From: Siphonodentalium dalli
Lineage: Eukaryota > Mollusca > Scaphopoda > Gadilida > Siphonodentaliidae
NCBI GenBank assembly: GCA_032622095.1
Contig: CP136066.1
Coordinates: 48,764,911-48,828,910 of the forward strand
Direction: 5' to 3'
DNA: 64,000 bases
Part shown: one piece after another, positions 53,427-64,000 of the stretch
Numbering within the stretch: the first letter of the stretch is position 1
Layout: every line of letters starts with the position of its first letter
The notes under the pieces: generated by a model
Told to the model about the DNA's origin: nothing
What the model saw: the letters and a program-made list of their open reading frames with translations, nothing else
The model's database searches: none
Position numbers and translations under genes: made by a program

Positions 53427-53929
53427 TACGTAACTATTCATGTGCTACCTACAAACCTCCGTCAGCGCACTAGCAGTTGGCCATAATTAAAAATGGGAAC
53501 TAAAAAATTAGTGCATTGGAAACAGTGTATCTGGATATTTTGAAACGGCATATGATGATAGCTTTTCAGTAAGTTTTAGGGTTTTAGCGACAATCCTGTT
53601 TAGGGTTTTAGCGACAATCCTGTTACAGCAAAATGGCCATAACGTTAACGACCCAGCACATGACGTCATGTCATCAGCCAGCAATGAAGATGTTAAGCAA
53701 CTACCGATCATCACAAACATTCATCACTGGCTCCATGTTTCTTGCATGAGCCTACAGCAATTATCGATAATCATCTAGGTTCATCATTGGCGTCTGGCCA
53801 TTGGCTCTGAACTCTCTCAGCTACAGCAAGATTTAGCAATCACCACAGATCATTATAGACTAAATTACAGTACAATCACCACAGATCATTATAGACTAAA
53901 TTACAGCACAATTATCGCATATCAACTAG

Positions 53930-54474
53930 GCCCCTGTGAATCGGGCATTTTCATTTCGAATCGAATCTTGAATCAAATCAGCCAAGTGATTCCGAATTGA
54001 ATCGAATCTCGATTCGTATCATTGCATCAGTGGCATCATTAGTGAAGATATAGATATCACTGCCATACCAGTATCAATTTGCTCACATGGTAACGATATC
54101 CATAAATGGATCAAATTCGCATTTAACCAATTAAGTGTGCATTTATTGTGTCCATCTCTGCTATAAAATAATGAAACAGTATCTTTATGCAATAATGAAG
54201 TCAGTAAGCAATCCTATTCACGCAGCTGAAGTTCGACATATATAACATTTTCTAGATCAGTTACATCAGTCGTGCAATGCTTCGGTGGTCTATATAGTAT
54301 AGCTCAGTCCACAACAGTGTTTGTGTATGTGGTCTTTCATTGGTATCATAATCTATCTTCAGGAAAAAGCAAAGGTGTCCATTGAGAATGCAACTGGACA
54401 GCCGATTTTTAATATAAATCGAATGAGACGAAAGATTCCGAATCGCATCGAATCAGATCTATTCGCAGGGCCCT
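53930..54474. mobile_element. Probable hAT-like element, 'CCCTGYGAATC' family
   Basis: Left end TAGGCCCCTGTGAATCGG and right end ATTCGCAGGGCCCTA are inverted. Flanks ATATCAAC and ATATTAAC match 7 of 8. Interior rich in GAATCGAATC motifs. No transposase frame. Confidence 0.75.
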
Positions 54475-54629
54475 AATATTAACATTGTCATTATTGCCAA
54501 AAAGGAGAGAGAGAAAGAGAGAGAGATATTTATGTGCTTGTGGTTTTGTTGAGTTTATGTGCTTCACAGTGAATCTATTAATGCTGGAATTGTATCTTTT
54601 TAAAGGTACTCAATCCGTTCAGAGGGTCC

Positions 54630-54870
54630 TACTATTTCTTTGGCTTCGGGGGTAAAAAATATTTGATTCGAGTCGAGGAACCCACACATCAAAGCTCAGA
54701 GTGATCAGATATCGATTTTTGAAATTCGTTAATTTCTCGAGACCTGGGACACTAATTTAGTCTGCCTCGTGCTCAAACAGACAAATTGCTGGTGTAAGAT
54801 GGATAACTCTAAAATCAAGTGGTTATTATTGTTAATAACTAACCAAAGAAACGGATCTCTGATCAGATTG
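54630..54870. repeat. Copy of the 118-400 dispersed repeat
   Basis: TTCGGGGGTAAAAAATATTT, CGAGTCGAGGAACCCAC, ATCAAAGCTCA and, further on, AGATGGATAACTCTAAAATC are shared with 165-360. Confidence 0.8.
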
Positions 54871-55207
54871 AGTACCTTTAATGAGTCACAGCTCAGTGTT
54901 AAAAAAATAAATTCGGAACATTTGGACTTAGCAGGATATAATCAACTATGAGCCACTAAAAGGTGTCGCAGCATTCTCACTTGGAATGGAGCTACGAAGA
55001 ATTTAGTGCACAGAACATAATTTTATAATTAACAGAGATCTGATTTTATAGTATTTTAGGATCTCACTTGTTTACGTGGGCAGTTTGATAGTGATCGATT
55101 TGTTGTTGAGATTAAGGTTTAAATTTGGTGACATGGTAATGTTAACCATGAAATATTAATTAGATCCTTTTGGATTTTTGTTGTGATTTAACTTCCCTTG
55201 ACATTTG

Positions 55208-55471
55208 TTAACCCTTTCATGACTGTAGCTTCCTGAAATTTAGCGAAAACCCTGTGCCAATGCATTCTCTTATATATGCGAGTCACCCATAGGGCGCCTC
55301 CCATATATAAGAGAATGCATTGGCTTAACACTATTTACCTTGTCCTTGTAAGCCAGTGCATTCTCTTATGTATGCAAGGCCCCCCCATGTGAGACTCGCA
55401 TATATAAGAGAATGCACTGGCACAGGGTCTTTAATGCTGCACCAGCGCAGCTCCCGTCATGAAAGGGTTAA
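55208..55471. mobile_element. PB2 MITE, full copy
   Basis: TTAA-CCCTTTCATGACTGTAGC to CCGTCATGAAAGGG-TTAA, about 260 bp, with both hairpins and the GCACCAGCGCAGCTCC subterminal block. Reference copy for the family. Confidence 0.93.
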
Positions 55472-55598
55472 AAATAACTTTTGTACGATACATGATGAAA
55501 ATTAATATTGCACAGGTGTGCTAGTTAATATGAACTTGAAATAATCCCAAATTCAGATGCAAACAAATTTTTTAAGAGGATTGGCAGCTGCAAGGTCG

Positions 55599-55730
55599 TT
55601 AACCCATTCTATACTAAATGGATTCTCCCAGTCAGTTAAAAAGTGTATATCAGAATTATTAATTTGTCGGAATGTTAAGATGATAAAAGCAGACGACAGA
55701 TAAATAAAAGTACAGAAATAGTGCTATTCA
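55599..55730. mobile_element. PB4 MITE, 5' fragment
   Basis: TTAA-CCCATTCTATACTAAATGG and CAGACGACAGATAAATAAAAG match 10029-10150. The 3' half is missing. Confidence 0.65.
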
Positions 55731-55967
55731 TTTTCTGTGAATGATTATATTACACACCAAATAATAGGTTTATCAACCTATAGTCTACCATTTTCTGTAT
55801 GTATAAGAAAAACTGACCACACAGATTGTCACTGTTGAAAGGTTTAGCACCGAATTCTCACTTGTCAAATGTTGGGTAACTAATTTTGGAAGTGAAAAGT
55901 CACTTTCTTACTGCTAGAAGCTCAGAATACTAATTCCAGGTGACCTCAAAAGTTGAGAATTCAATTC

Positions 55968-56186
55968 TTAATCCTTCCATGACTGGAGCTTCATGAAATT
56001 TGGCAAATGTGCCAATGCATTCTCTTATATATGCAAGTCTCCCATAGGGAGCCTCGCATATATAAGAGAATACATTGCACTAACAATATTTAGCTTGACC
56101 ATGTATGCGAGGCTCCCTATGGGAGAATGCACTGGCACAGAATATTTAATGCCGCACCAGCGCAGCTCCCATCATGAAAGGGTTAA
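55968..56186. mobile_element. PB2 MITE, internally deleted
   Basis: TTAA-TCCTTCCATGACTGGAGC to CATCATGAAAGGG-TTAA. Second hairpin shortened to GCGAGGCTCCCTATGGGAG. Confidence 0.9.
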
Positions 56187-56204
56187 TGGTGAAAAATCAG
56201 GTAT

Positions 56205-56415
56205 TTAACCTTTCAGTGCCAAGTCCGATTTTTGTATCGACCCATATTTCCTTGATCATTTTTCAAATTTATTGATTATAATAATGTGATACATTGATGT
56301 AAAGAGCTCTAAGAGCTCTTTACATCAATGTATCACATTATAATCAATAAATTTGAAAAATGATCAAGGAAATATGGGTTGATACAAAAATCGGACTTGG
56401 CACTGAAAGGGTTAA
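56205..56415. mobile_element. PB3-type near-perfect palindrome
   Basis: TTAA-CCTTTCAGTGCCAAGTCC to GGCACTGAAAGGG-TTAA. The two ~100-bp arms are almost exact complements meeting at AAGAGCTCTAAGAGCTCTT, with the outer 40 bp shared with PB3 (11418, 27561) but no ATGCATTCTC hairpin. 19 nt after a PB2 copy. Confidence 0.93.
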
Positions 56416-57040
56416 CTCACGTTGATAGAAGCTTCATTTGATTTGTATCATTAAAGATATATTCAGGATTCCAGACCTCCAGTTACAAAAAACTGCATAA
56501 ATATCTAATTTAACATCATTTTCTGCTTTGATGTGTTGAAAAAATGTTGAAAACAAAATATGAGATCTATACTACATGTATAAATTTTCGAAGAATATCA
56601 TTTTGTTATTGAAAAATAAATAAAATAATTTTTGGCGTCCCTCTAAACATCGAAGCAGTATCAAATAAATGCATAGCAATAGTATTCATTATAAAATAGA
56701 ATAGAGTCTTTCATGTAGCAATTCGAGTTCCAAACATATCATTTTATACACAGGAATCTATATAAAACGTAAAATAGGTTTTGACCAAATTAGCCTGGAA
56801 CCCTGAATACATCTTTATTTAAGGGAGAGAATTATATTTGAATTGTCACAAATCTATAAGAATTTTCACACTCCTTGCATATAACTACTAGATTATAGCT
56901 AGCAGGGCATTCTTACGACTCACACACACAGCACATGTGTCTCAGTTTTTAATGAAGGACATTATACAGCAGGTCTGTTAATGAACATGTTTTTTTTTTA
57001 CATTAAAGCTAGTTTTCTGTCAGCCACCCATGACCACATA

Positions 57041-57253
57041 CAGTAATGCCCTAAGTAATCGACTCTTTAACCACAGCAGAATTATGGGTAACTTTTCAGG
57101 ATTTAGTCGGAAATATGGCTTGTTGCCATTCATTGGAAAGCTCTCGGGGAGAGCTTTCCAATGAATGGCAACAAGCCATATTTCCGACTAAATCCTGAAA
57201 AGTTACCCATAATTCTGCTGTGGTTAAAGAGTCGATTACTTAGGTCATTACTG
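57041..57253. mobile_element. TA1 palindromic MITE, reference copy
   Basis: TA-CAGTAATGCCCTAAGTAATC to TTAGGTCATTACTG-TA, 213 bp, arms of about 100 bp almost perfectly complementary folding on CTCTCGGGGAGAG. CAGT termini and TA targets suggest a Tc1/mariner- or pogo-type mobiliser. No coding capacity. Confidence 0.93.
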
Positions 57254-59314
57254 TACAATCTTTACAGTCTCACCAATGTTTGGCCGGATATTACTCTCTT
57301 GGTTAGCTATATTTGTAGATAACAGATCGATTTGAATTTCCATTGTATGAGGTTGATCTGAAATATAATGTTGATAGAATTTTTTACCTTTCCCTTCAGA
57401 ATAAAATAAAACCCAGGCAAAAAAAAGTTTTTTAAATCTATGTTGTCAGGCACCAAACCAACTTCGATTCATCGCCTGAAGAATCTAAAACATTTTGTTT
57501 GTAAATTGACAAACATTTCTTCAGTTTAATATCCGTAAAATGTTCTATAATTAAGTTCAGGCTGATATACATGTAGGACATGACATGCCATTCTGGCATT
57601 TAGGCCAAACATAAAAGTTACTTGATTCTCAGGCATCACCGCATTGAAATAAAAGGCCCACATTGGAATGTTTTTTTTTCATATTATGACAAAAAAGTAA
57701 GAAAAAAAAATTGAAAATAGTTTTGGTATGTTTAACCAGCCTGTTGATACGTATTGAGCATTAATTGAAAATTACATGAACTCTTAACATATCTCTATGT
57801 ATTAAATGTGTGAAGAGTGACTATCTTGTATACACATAGTGACATAGAACATGAATATATTGAAGAAAATGATTAGCTGATCCTCATAGTCTTGTGTACT
57901 AATGGTAACTGCAGATCAATTGAAAGGTACTGGAGGAAATTTAGGATCACATGTTATAATGGAGAGGTGTCCATTTATTGACAACAACAATTGTGAATAG
58001 TCAGGAACATAAGAACATCATTGGTAATCCCTATGTCATTTGGCAGGGATTCCGCTATACCGGCAGGGGGTCCCTTTGACGGCCCCGTTCCCCTAGCCAA
58101 GTTTTCCTGAGTTTTCCCCTGACGCATTCCCCTCCCAGGGCCCTTGAACCCCTTGTTTTAATGCAAACTCCTTGAAAACCCTGGAATTTCGTGTAACCGT
58201 AAAACCCTCAGTATATCGATTCATAATATATAGCCGGAAACGATATATTTTGTGTACGATGCGAATGCGATATTTGTGACGTAACTCTACCAATGAAGCG
58301 TCATATAGCTTCGTTGGTTACCAAGTATATATCTTTCCCGCCGATAGCAATACTCTCGAGTCAATTTTTCGGACCTACCTTCACTTTTTTTCCACATTAT
58401 TAACCGTTTCTATACTATATACTCATTGATAGAATTATGAGTCATCATAGTATGGTGTACTTATTGTAACTCCAGAACAATTGAAATTTAGGATCACATG
58501 TAAAAATGGAGAGGTGTCAATTTATAGATAACAATATCAATTGTGAATAGTCAAGGGCATTAGAACATAGGTAATCCCAATGTTATATACTGGTAGTAGA
58601 ATGTTATTTTTATAAGACTAAATGAGGTATGCACAACAAAGTTCCCTCTACATTTTCTGACTATTACTAGACATGGGAAGGTATCATAATAAAAATAAAA
58701 CCCTCTCTCCTTCATTGATTTTTTTTTAAATTGCCCGAGAATCAATTTTTTTGGCCTTATGTTAACTACATATTCAGTACAGTTAAAAAGTGAAGAGGTT
58801 AAAGAAATAAACGGACAAATCTTAGACTGTTAATTTACAGCACATTCTATGCATCTAATAATCAAACAAAGTTTAATATTATAGCACAATTTATACATCT
58901 CTGAAAGAATTTCTCAGTTTATACGAGAAAGTGTTGACACAATGACAAATCAACTTTTCGTGTTATTCTTGATTTTGGTGTGATATGTTGAAAACATTTT
59001 TTTCTCAATGAATTTTATGTTGTTTATGTAATTTCTGTTTCAATTGAATTGGTTATAATTTATTATGGAAATATGTTCATGTAGGGAATGAAGTATTAAA
59101 TTCTTTAATTGAATTAGTAACATGTCAATATGAAGGTTGTCAGGGTACATGCTCTTCCAGAGAGCTGGAGAATTATCATCATTTGGTTTGACACCAAATT
59201 AGCCAAACTATCTTGAGGTAATTTTCAGCTTAATACACACAAAAGAAAAATACTTGCAATCGCTGGTTGGCTCTGTAGGCCTCATTTAATAATCTCAGAA
59301 ATTTTCCTGGGATT
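57254..59314. other. Intergenic or late 3' UTR with a partial duplication
   Basis: Text near 57601 (AGGCCAAACATAAAAGTTAC ... GATTCTCAGGCAT) resembles the Harbinger-like TIR at 21872. Blocks 57863-58055 and 58425-58590 are a diverged direct repeat (ATTTAGGATCACATGTTATA, ATGGAGAGGTGTCCATTTAT), separated by about 400 bp of GC-richer text at 58036-58330. No gene found. Confidence 0.45.
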
Positions 59315-59447
59315 AAGCCTGCAAATAGTGTGTCTGTCCCCAGAGGGTGAATTTGGTGATGCTAGCCCACCGTGTGGGATAGCATCACTAAATTCACCCT
59401 CTGGGGACCTCATTCTGCAAATGACAGACACACTGTTTGCAGGCTTG
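59315..59447. mobile_element. H8 MITE, left arm shortened
   Basis: AAGCCTGCAAATAGTGTGTC joins directly to CCCCAGAGGGTGAATTTGG. The right side is intact to CAGGCTTG. No target duplication visible. Confidence 0.85.
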
Positions 59448-60743
59448 AAACTGCGGTACATTCTGCACCTAGTTTTGAAGTTATATTGTTTACTTCAAAT
59501 AGAATGTTATACATGTAGTTTATTGCATCATCTTGTGACATATTTTTCATCGTGTGAATTCATTGATATGTATGATCAAAACCATCTTGTTCCAAAATCA
59601 AATCACACTCATCTGTCAATCATTTCACTGCAATCAAAAATGGGTTAGATGCCTTGAATTTAATGACTTATTTAAAAGTTGTGCTGAGATAAGGACTCAA
59701 TTGTTACTCGTTGAAAATGAGATTTTCTAATTGTCAAAAAAAGGGGGGACAGTTTTCTTGTTTGGAAAATTGTAAAGAATAGCACAGACCTTGCACTTTA
59801 AGATACATAATCTGATTGAACGCCCCAAAATTATTGCTTCGGATTCGGGGGTAAAAAAAAATTTGAATTAGTCAAGGAACCCACAATTAGCAAATTTTGC
59901 TCATTGAAATCTGTTATATTTCACCACCTCAAATATTTGGCAGCATGGTAAAAATTCCACTGACTTCTTCCAGAAATAGTACAGACATGTGCATGGATGC
60001 CGTTACAAGTTGTCATGCTCCCTGCATGCCTTTAAATCCAACGTGAATCAGAATCATGATTCTCATTTTGATTCTCATAAAAAATCTTGATTCCCTCTAT
60101 AGACGCTGTGTTTTCATTCTCTCATAGTTTTATGGATTTAAAGGCCTGCCCTGTATGATCAGGGGTGATCGCAAATTAACTTAAGTCGATAAGAATATGG
60201 TATGTTGTGATAGTTAACATGCGGATACATACATATACTTATTTACAATTGGGCAATATGTTTTATTCATGCAAATAGACTTGTTATATGGCACCACACT
60301 GGTTACATGTGGAAATACTATGTGTTTACATTTGTGATAATACGTGTTGGGGATTTCCAATTTGAACAAGGAAGTTCCAAATATGCGAGTTGTAAACCAC
60401 ACTCAATCATCCTCCAAACTGCTAAAAAAAAAAGGTTATTATAGGACTTTTTCAGCAAATATGATATCGTGTTGTGAGTATTTATAAAAAATATTGGCAA
60501 TAAACTAATTTGTATAACTCAATTGGCTTTTGGTGAAATTCCATTGTTTGATACTTGAACCATCGAATTGGATTATGTATCTTTAAAATTCTTGTTTTAA
60601 GGATTCTCGACTCAATTTTATTATTTTGTTGACTTCAAACTAACAGAATATTGGGGCAAGGACAGATAATCTGTATCAAACAATTATGTGGAATCTCTAT
60701 TTGAAGCTTCATTTATCATCTGTTGTATCATTTACATTTATTT
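59448..60743. other. No gene recognised
   Basis: Contains a diverged copy of the 118-400 repeat (59797-59895) and a short GATTC-rich inverted motif at 60050-60100. Open frames here are short and lack motifs. Confidence 0.4.
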
Positions 60744-61181
60744 AAGCCTGGATATAGTGTGTCTTACATTTGTAGAATGAGGTCCCCAGAGAGTGAATTT
60801 AGTGACGCTATCTCGCACGTGGGCTAGCGTCGGCAAATTAACCCCCTGCGAACTTCATTCTGCTTAGGCCTCAACTGCTATGGGAGACCAAGGATCTGAT
60901 TGAAATTCCCCAGTTGAACTGAGGTGCACCCTTTAATCTCCTCGATTATACATTTTATCTTCTGCACAATTAGGGGATATAGAAACTGAACAGAAGGGGA
61001 AAAGTAGCTAAAAACCATGTTAATTTGAGACTATAAATACTTCCCAGAAGATGAGGCCTAAGCAGTATAAGGTCCCAAGAGGGTGAGTTTGATGATGCTA
61101 GCCCAGTGTGGGGTAGCATCACTAAATTCACCCTCTGGGGACCTCATTCCGCAAATATCAGACACACTATATCCAGGCTTG
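60744..61181. mobile_element. H8 MITE, full copy
   Basis: AAGCCTGGATATAGTGTG to CACTATATCCAGGCTTG flanked by ATTTATTT and ATTTCTTT. Both foldbacks and the roughly 190-bp family interior are present. Confidence 0.9.
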
Positions 61182-61460
61182 ATTTCTTTGTTGTGTTGAC
61201 TTGATATGTATTTTAGACTGAAGTTTTCATTCTCGATTTTTGGAGAATTTTAAACAAATCTCATTTTATGTTGTTCGTTTTGTCCATTGCTAATATAGGG
61301 CCGTTTTTATCTCCGACCGACCCAACAAATGCCTTCTATCATTTATTTCATTCATGACTGAATAGAATTTATCTACACTTGTTATCGTTGCATCTCATAT
61401 TGTTTCAACCACTCCATTTCTTTGCCTTCGTTGGCTAATCTGCACATGAGATACAGAGAG

Positions 61461-61566
61461 CGAGAGCTTTCCAATGAATGGCAACAAGCCATATTTCCGA
61501 CTAAATCCTGAAAAGTTACCCATAATTCTGCTTTGGTTATGGAGTCGATTATTTAGGGCATTACTG
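61461..61566. mobile_element. TA1 MITE, right half only
   Basis: CGAGAGCTTTCCAATGAATG to AGGGCATTACTG-TA. Left arm missing. Confidence 0.85.
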
Positions 61567-61640
61567 TATCTAAGCCTGTATATATGGCAGGGTTTCTCAA
61601 GGGCCTTGAAAGCCTTGACCATCCAAGCCATGGAATGTGT

Positions 61641-61903
61641 TTAACCCCTCCATTACTAGAAATTCCTGACATTTTGCGAAAACCCTGTGCCAATGCATTC
61701 TCTTATATATACAAGTCTCCCATAGGGAGCCTCACATATTTAAGAGAATACATTGGCCTAACAATATTTACCTTGACCTTGTAAGCCAGTGCATACTCTT
61801 ATATATGCGAGGATCCCTATGGGAGACTCTCTTATACAAGAGAATGCACTGGCACAGCGTCTTTAATGCTGCACCAGCGCAGCTCCCATCATGAAAGGGT
61901 TAA
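61641..61903. mobile_element. PB2 MITE, full copy
   Basis: TTAA-CCCCTCCATTACTAGAAA to CATCATGAAAGGG-TTAA with both hairpins and the CCTTGACCTTGTAAGCC spacer. Confidence 0.92.
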
Positions 61904-63912
61904 AATATTATAAGGGACCTTGAATAGCTTTGATTCTGACTGAAAGCATAATTGAAGATCTTGGGGAAAATAAAACTGAAATTGTCCCAAGAAATGTTCC
62001 TGAATGGCCTTAAATTTTATAATAGGGTCCCAGTGGGGACTATACTTGAAAATTGTCGCGATATGGCCTTGATTTTCATAGGTATAACCTGTTGGAACCC
62101 CATATGGAAATACTTGTTAAAATAAGCTTCTCAGTTCACACAAAAAAATGCTCAGTGATTGCGTTAGACACTGGGATCTGCAAGAAATATTCCTTGCCGT
62201 TCGTTCTATCTGGCTTTTCAATTAATCAAACAGTCGGCCATATATCAGTGTCTTGTCTCATGTGTCGATGGAGTCTCTGTGGGCATCTCATCCTCGAAGG
62301 TGTAAACTATGAACGTCATTATGTAAAACATATCAATCTTTCATTCGGTTCATTTTGCTGCTTGGATTCAGAACTATCTCATAAGTACATAGCAGTCAAC
62401 ATTTAATTGGAATAATAAATAAACCTGACTAATATAATATATGCTCAACAATAATAATAGGCGCCTGTTGTGTTGTATAGTCCCAAGCATGTTCTAAGAG
62501 CAATGCTCGCCATGTTTTGGAGGCATAAAATATATAACATTGCTGCTGTGCCGTACCTCCTATATACATAATAAATAGTTTTTGAATTGATACTGAAAAT
62601 TATGTCTTGAGTGACCGGGTAAAAAAAAGTCATAAATGAACTGGTCACACATCAATTTCTATATCATCACAGTGAGTGGGGGATATGGTTACAACTTGTC
62701 TGCATTTTTCGTTTATAATCTATTGTTGAGCATATATTAAAATATCAGTATGTCATAAATTAGTCAGGTTGAATTAGATTATGTATGGTCTTTTAGAGTA
62801 TGTTCTTTTTCCAAGACAGCAAAAATAAGCAACAGGGCAAATTCAGATACGGTATGAGTATCTGTCATTCTTCTGTAACAATTATTTCAGACAGGAAAAC
62901 ACTAGCAGCATTGAAGCAAGGATACATCAGATTTCACTTTCACAGCATACAGGACATCGGTGTGAGAAGTCTTAAAGATGATCTATCGCTTCCCAGAAAG
63001 TTTTATATAGATCCCAGTGTATCACTGAGTGTATAAAATAATATATATAAATTGAGGACACCTTTCTGGAAAAGCTTCTATCAATTAATTAATTAACGCG
63101 TAAACGTAATTATTGATCATCATTTTAGCATGCTCAATAAAGGAAAATAGCATCTCAGCCAGTATCGGCTACGAAGTACGATCAGTATAAAGAGATAGAG
63201 ATAGATCATCTTTAACTATACAATGAATTATTCCACAGTTGTTGTTAAATTGGTCTGCTCTAAATTATCAACTTGATTAGCAAATCTCATTGTATCTGGA
63301 AATGAAAGCTTGTAAAAATGTGACAAGTTTGAATAGCTGGCTACAAATGTGATCGGTACCTTGTGACATTGAAAACAAGCTACTGAATCATTGAAGGTTT
63401 TCTTTTCGTTTTGCCGAATGAACAAGTGGTATTTTCCTGTTTGAACTTATCAAGACAACAGTATCAGTTTATATGGGCTTGCTCGGTTTGAATATCTGTA
63501 GTGCCATTAGAAAGCTTATTATGATTATTTGTCTTTTAATCGTATGTGGATTGTGAATGTTGCCTTTTGAGACGGACAATTTACTCAGTTTATGAATAAA
63601 ATTAGACTCGCGTTAAAAATAAGGAGTCCTCTCTATCCCTAGAACTTGACTTCAACATTTCTTATTCTGTTGAAAATTGACAAATTTCAGCTGTGCGTTC
63701 AATCGGACAATACAAGTAAAACAAGCAACAACTACTTTTGAAGTATTTTCATATTACATATGGAACGTCTCGAAATATTGTTTTCGCTATTGGTTCAGTA
63801 GTTTTTGGGGAAGTTATCAAATAGGATGATTGGCTATTAAAATGATGGACAAAAAGTGAATGGTATGGCTCATCTAGAAGAGATAAAAATAAGAATTCAG
63901 ATCAAAGACGGT
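61904..63912. other. No gene recognised; two weak open frames
   Basis: Open frames at 62053-62406 (117 codons) and 62800-63036 (78 codons) have mixed composition without recognised motifs, ATG context or splice partners. The second is preceded by a T-rich tract and CAAGACAG, so an exon of another gene cannot be excluded. Confidence 0.3.
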
Positions 63913-64000
63913 CAAGTTTGGAAATAGTGTGTCTGACATTTGCAGAATGAGGTCCCCATGGGGTGAATTTAGTGATGCTATCTCGCATTATCATATTTAC
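63913..64000. mobile_element. H8 MITE cut by window end
   Basis: CAAGTTTGGAAATAGTGTGT, then GAGGTCCCCATGGGGTGAAT, running off the window. Confidence 0.8.

Larger units (their letters stand above)
52783..53929 (+). other. NEO1: Probable 3' UTR with degenerate repeats and two MITEs
   Basis: Downstream of the stop a degenerate motif (TTCATCAC-GGCTCC-TTGCCATGG-CTACAGCAA and variants) recurs at about 52827, 53098, 53150, 53710 and 53780. It is interrupted by TA1 copies at 52869-53081 and 53213-53426. A 26-bp unit is doubled at 53575-53625, and a 33-bp unit at 53843-53910. Candidate poly(A) signals are ATTAAA at 53486 and AATAAA at 54906, neither with clear support. The 3' end of the transcript cannot be fixed from sequence alone. 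Confidence 0.5.

Overview
This is invertebrate nuclear DNA. It is AT-rich, with small phase-consistent exons in introns packed with miniature transposons. The only recognisable host gene is the 3' two-thirds of a netrin/RGM receptor of the DCC/neogenin family (frazzled/UNC-40 orthologue group) on the + strand. Conservation of the exons, plus dispersed repeats of the 'TTAGCTCACCTGAG' and 'ATACGCCCGTTT' kinds, suggests a lophotrochozoan, most likely a bivalve mollusc. The species is an inference.

Gene layout: twenty exons between 4810 and 52782 join in one continuous frame and encode about 1,079 residues plus a stop. Exons 1-10 (4810-17361) encode six fibronectin type III domains. Exons 11-12 (20031-21861) encode the juxtamembrane linker and exon 13 (24586-24742) the transmembrane helix. 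Exons 14-20 (26056-52782) encode a cytoplasmic tail with recognisable P1, P2 and P3 motifs. The Ig domains and the start codon lie upstream of the window. The region after 52782 is 3' UTR or intergenic, and no further gene is convincing there.

Mobile DNA dominates the introns. I see: (i) at least five TTAA-flanked piggyBac-like MITE families (called PB1-PB5 here), three of which share one internal hairpin module; (ii) a palindromic TA-flanked family (TA1); (iii) a double-foldback family with 8-bp target duplications (H8, with relative H8b); (iv) hAT-like elements at 5.05 kb and probably at 15.5 and 53.9 kb; (v) a 1.95-kb PIF/Harbinger-like element at 21.87-23.82 kb carrying a broken, unrecognised reading frame; (vi) a 5-kb DIRS-like retroelement at 39.92-44.93 kb with inverted terminal repeats and an internal complementary region; (vii) satellites, including a 33-bp array of about 35 units at 20.45-21.62 kb.

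The least expected pattern concerns splice sites. Edges of three exons (9, 18, 19) have been partially duplicated into the neighbouring intron, producing decoy donors or acceptors. Several transposons sit within 3-50 nt of functional splice sites. One exon (17) seems to need a GC donor to keep frame. I did not find a CRISPR-like, operon-like or otherwise wholly new genetic system.
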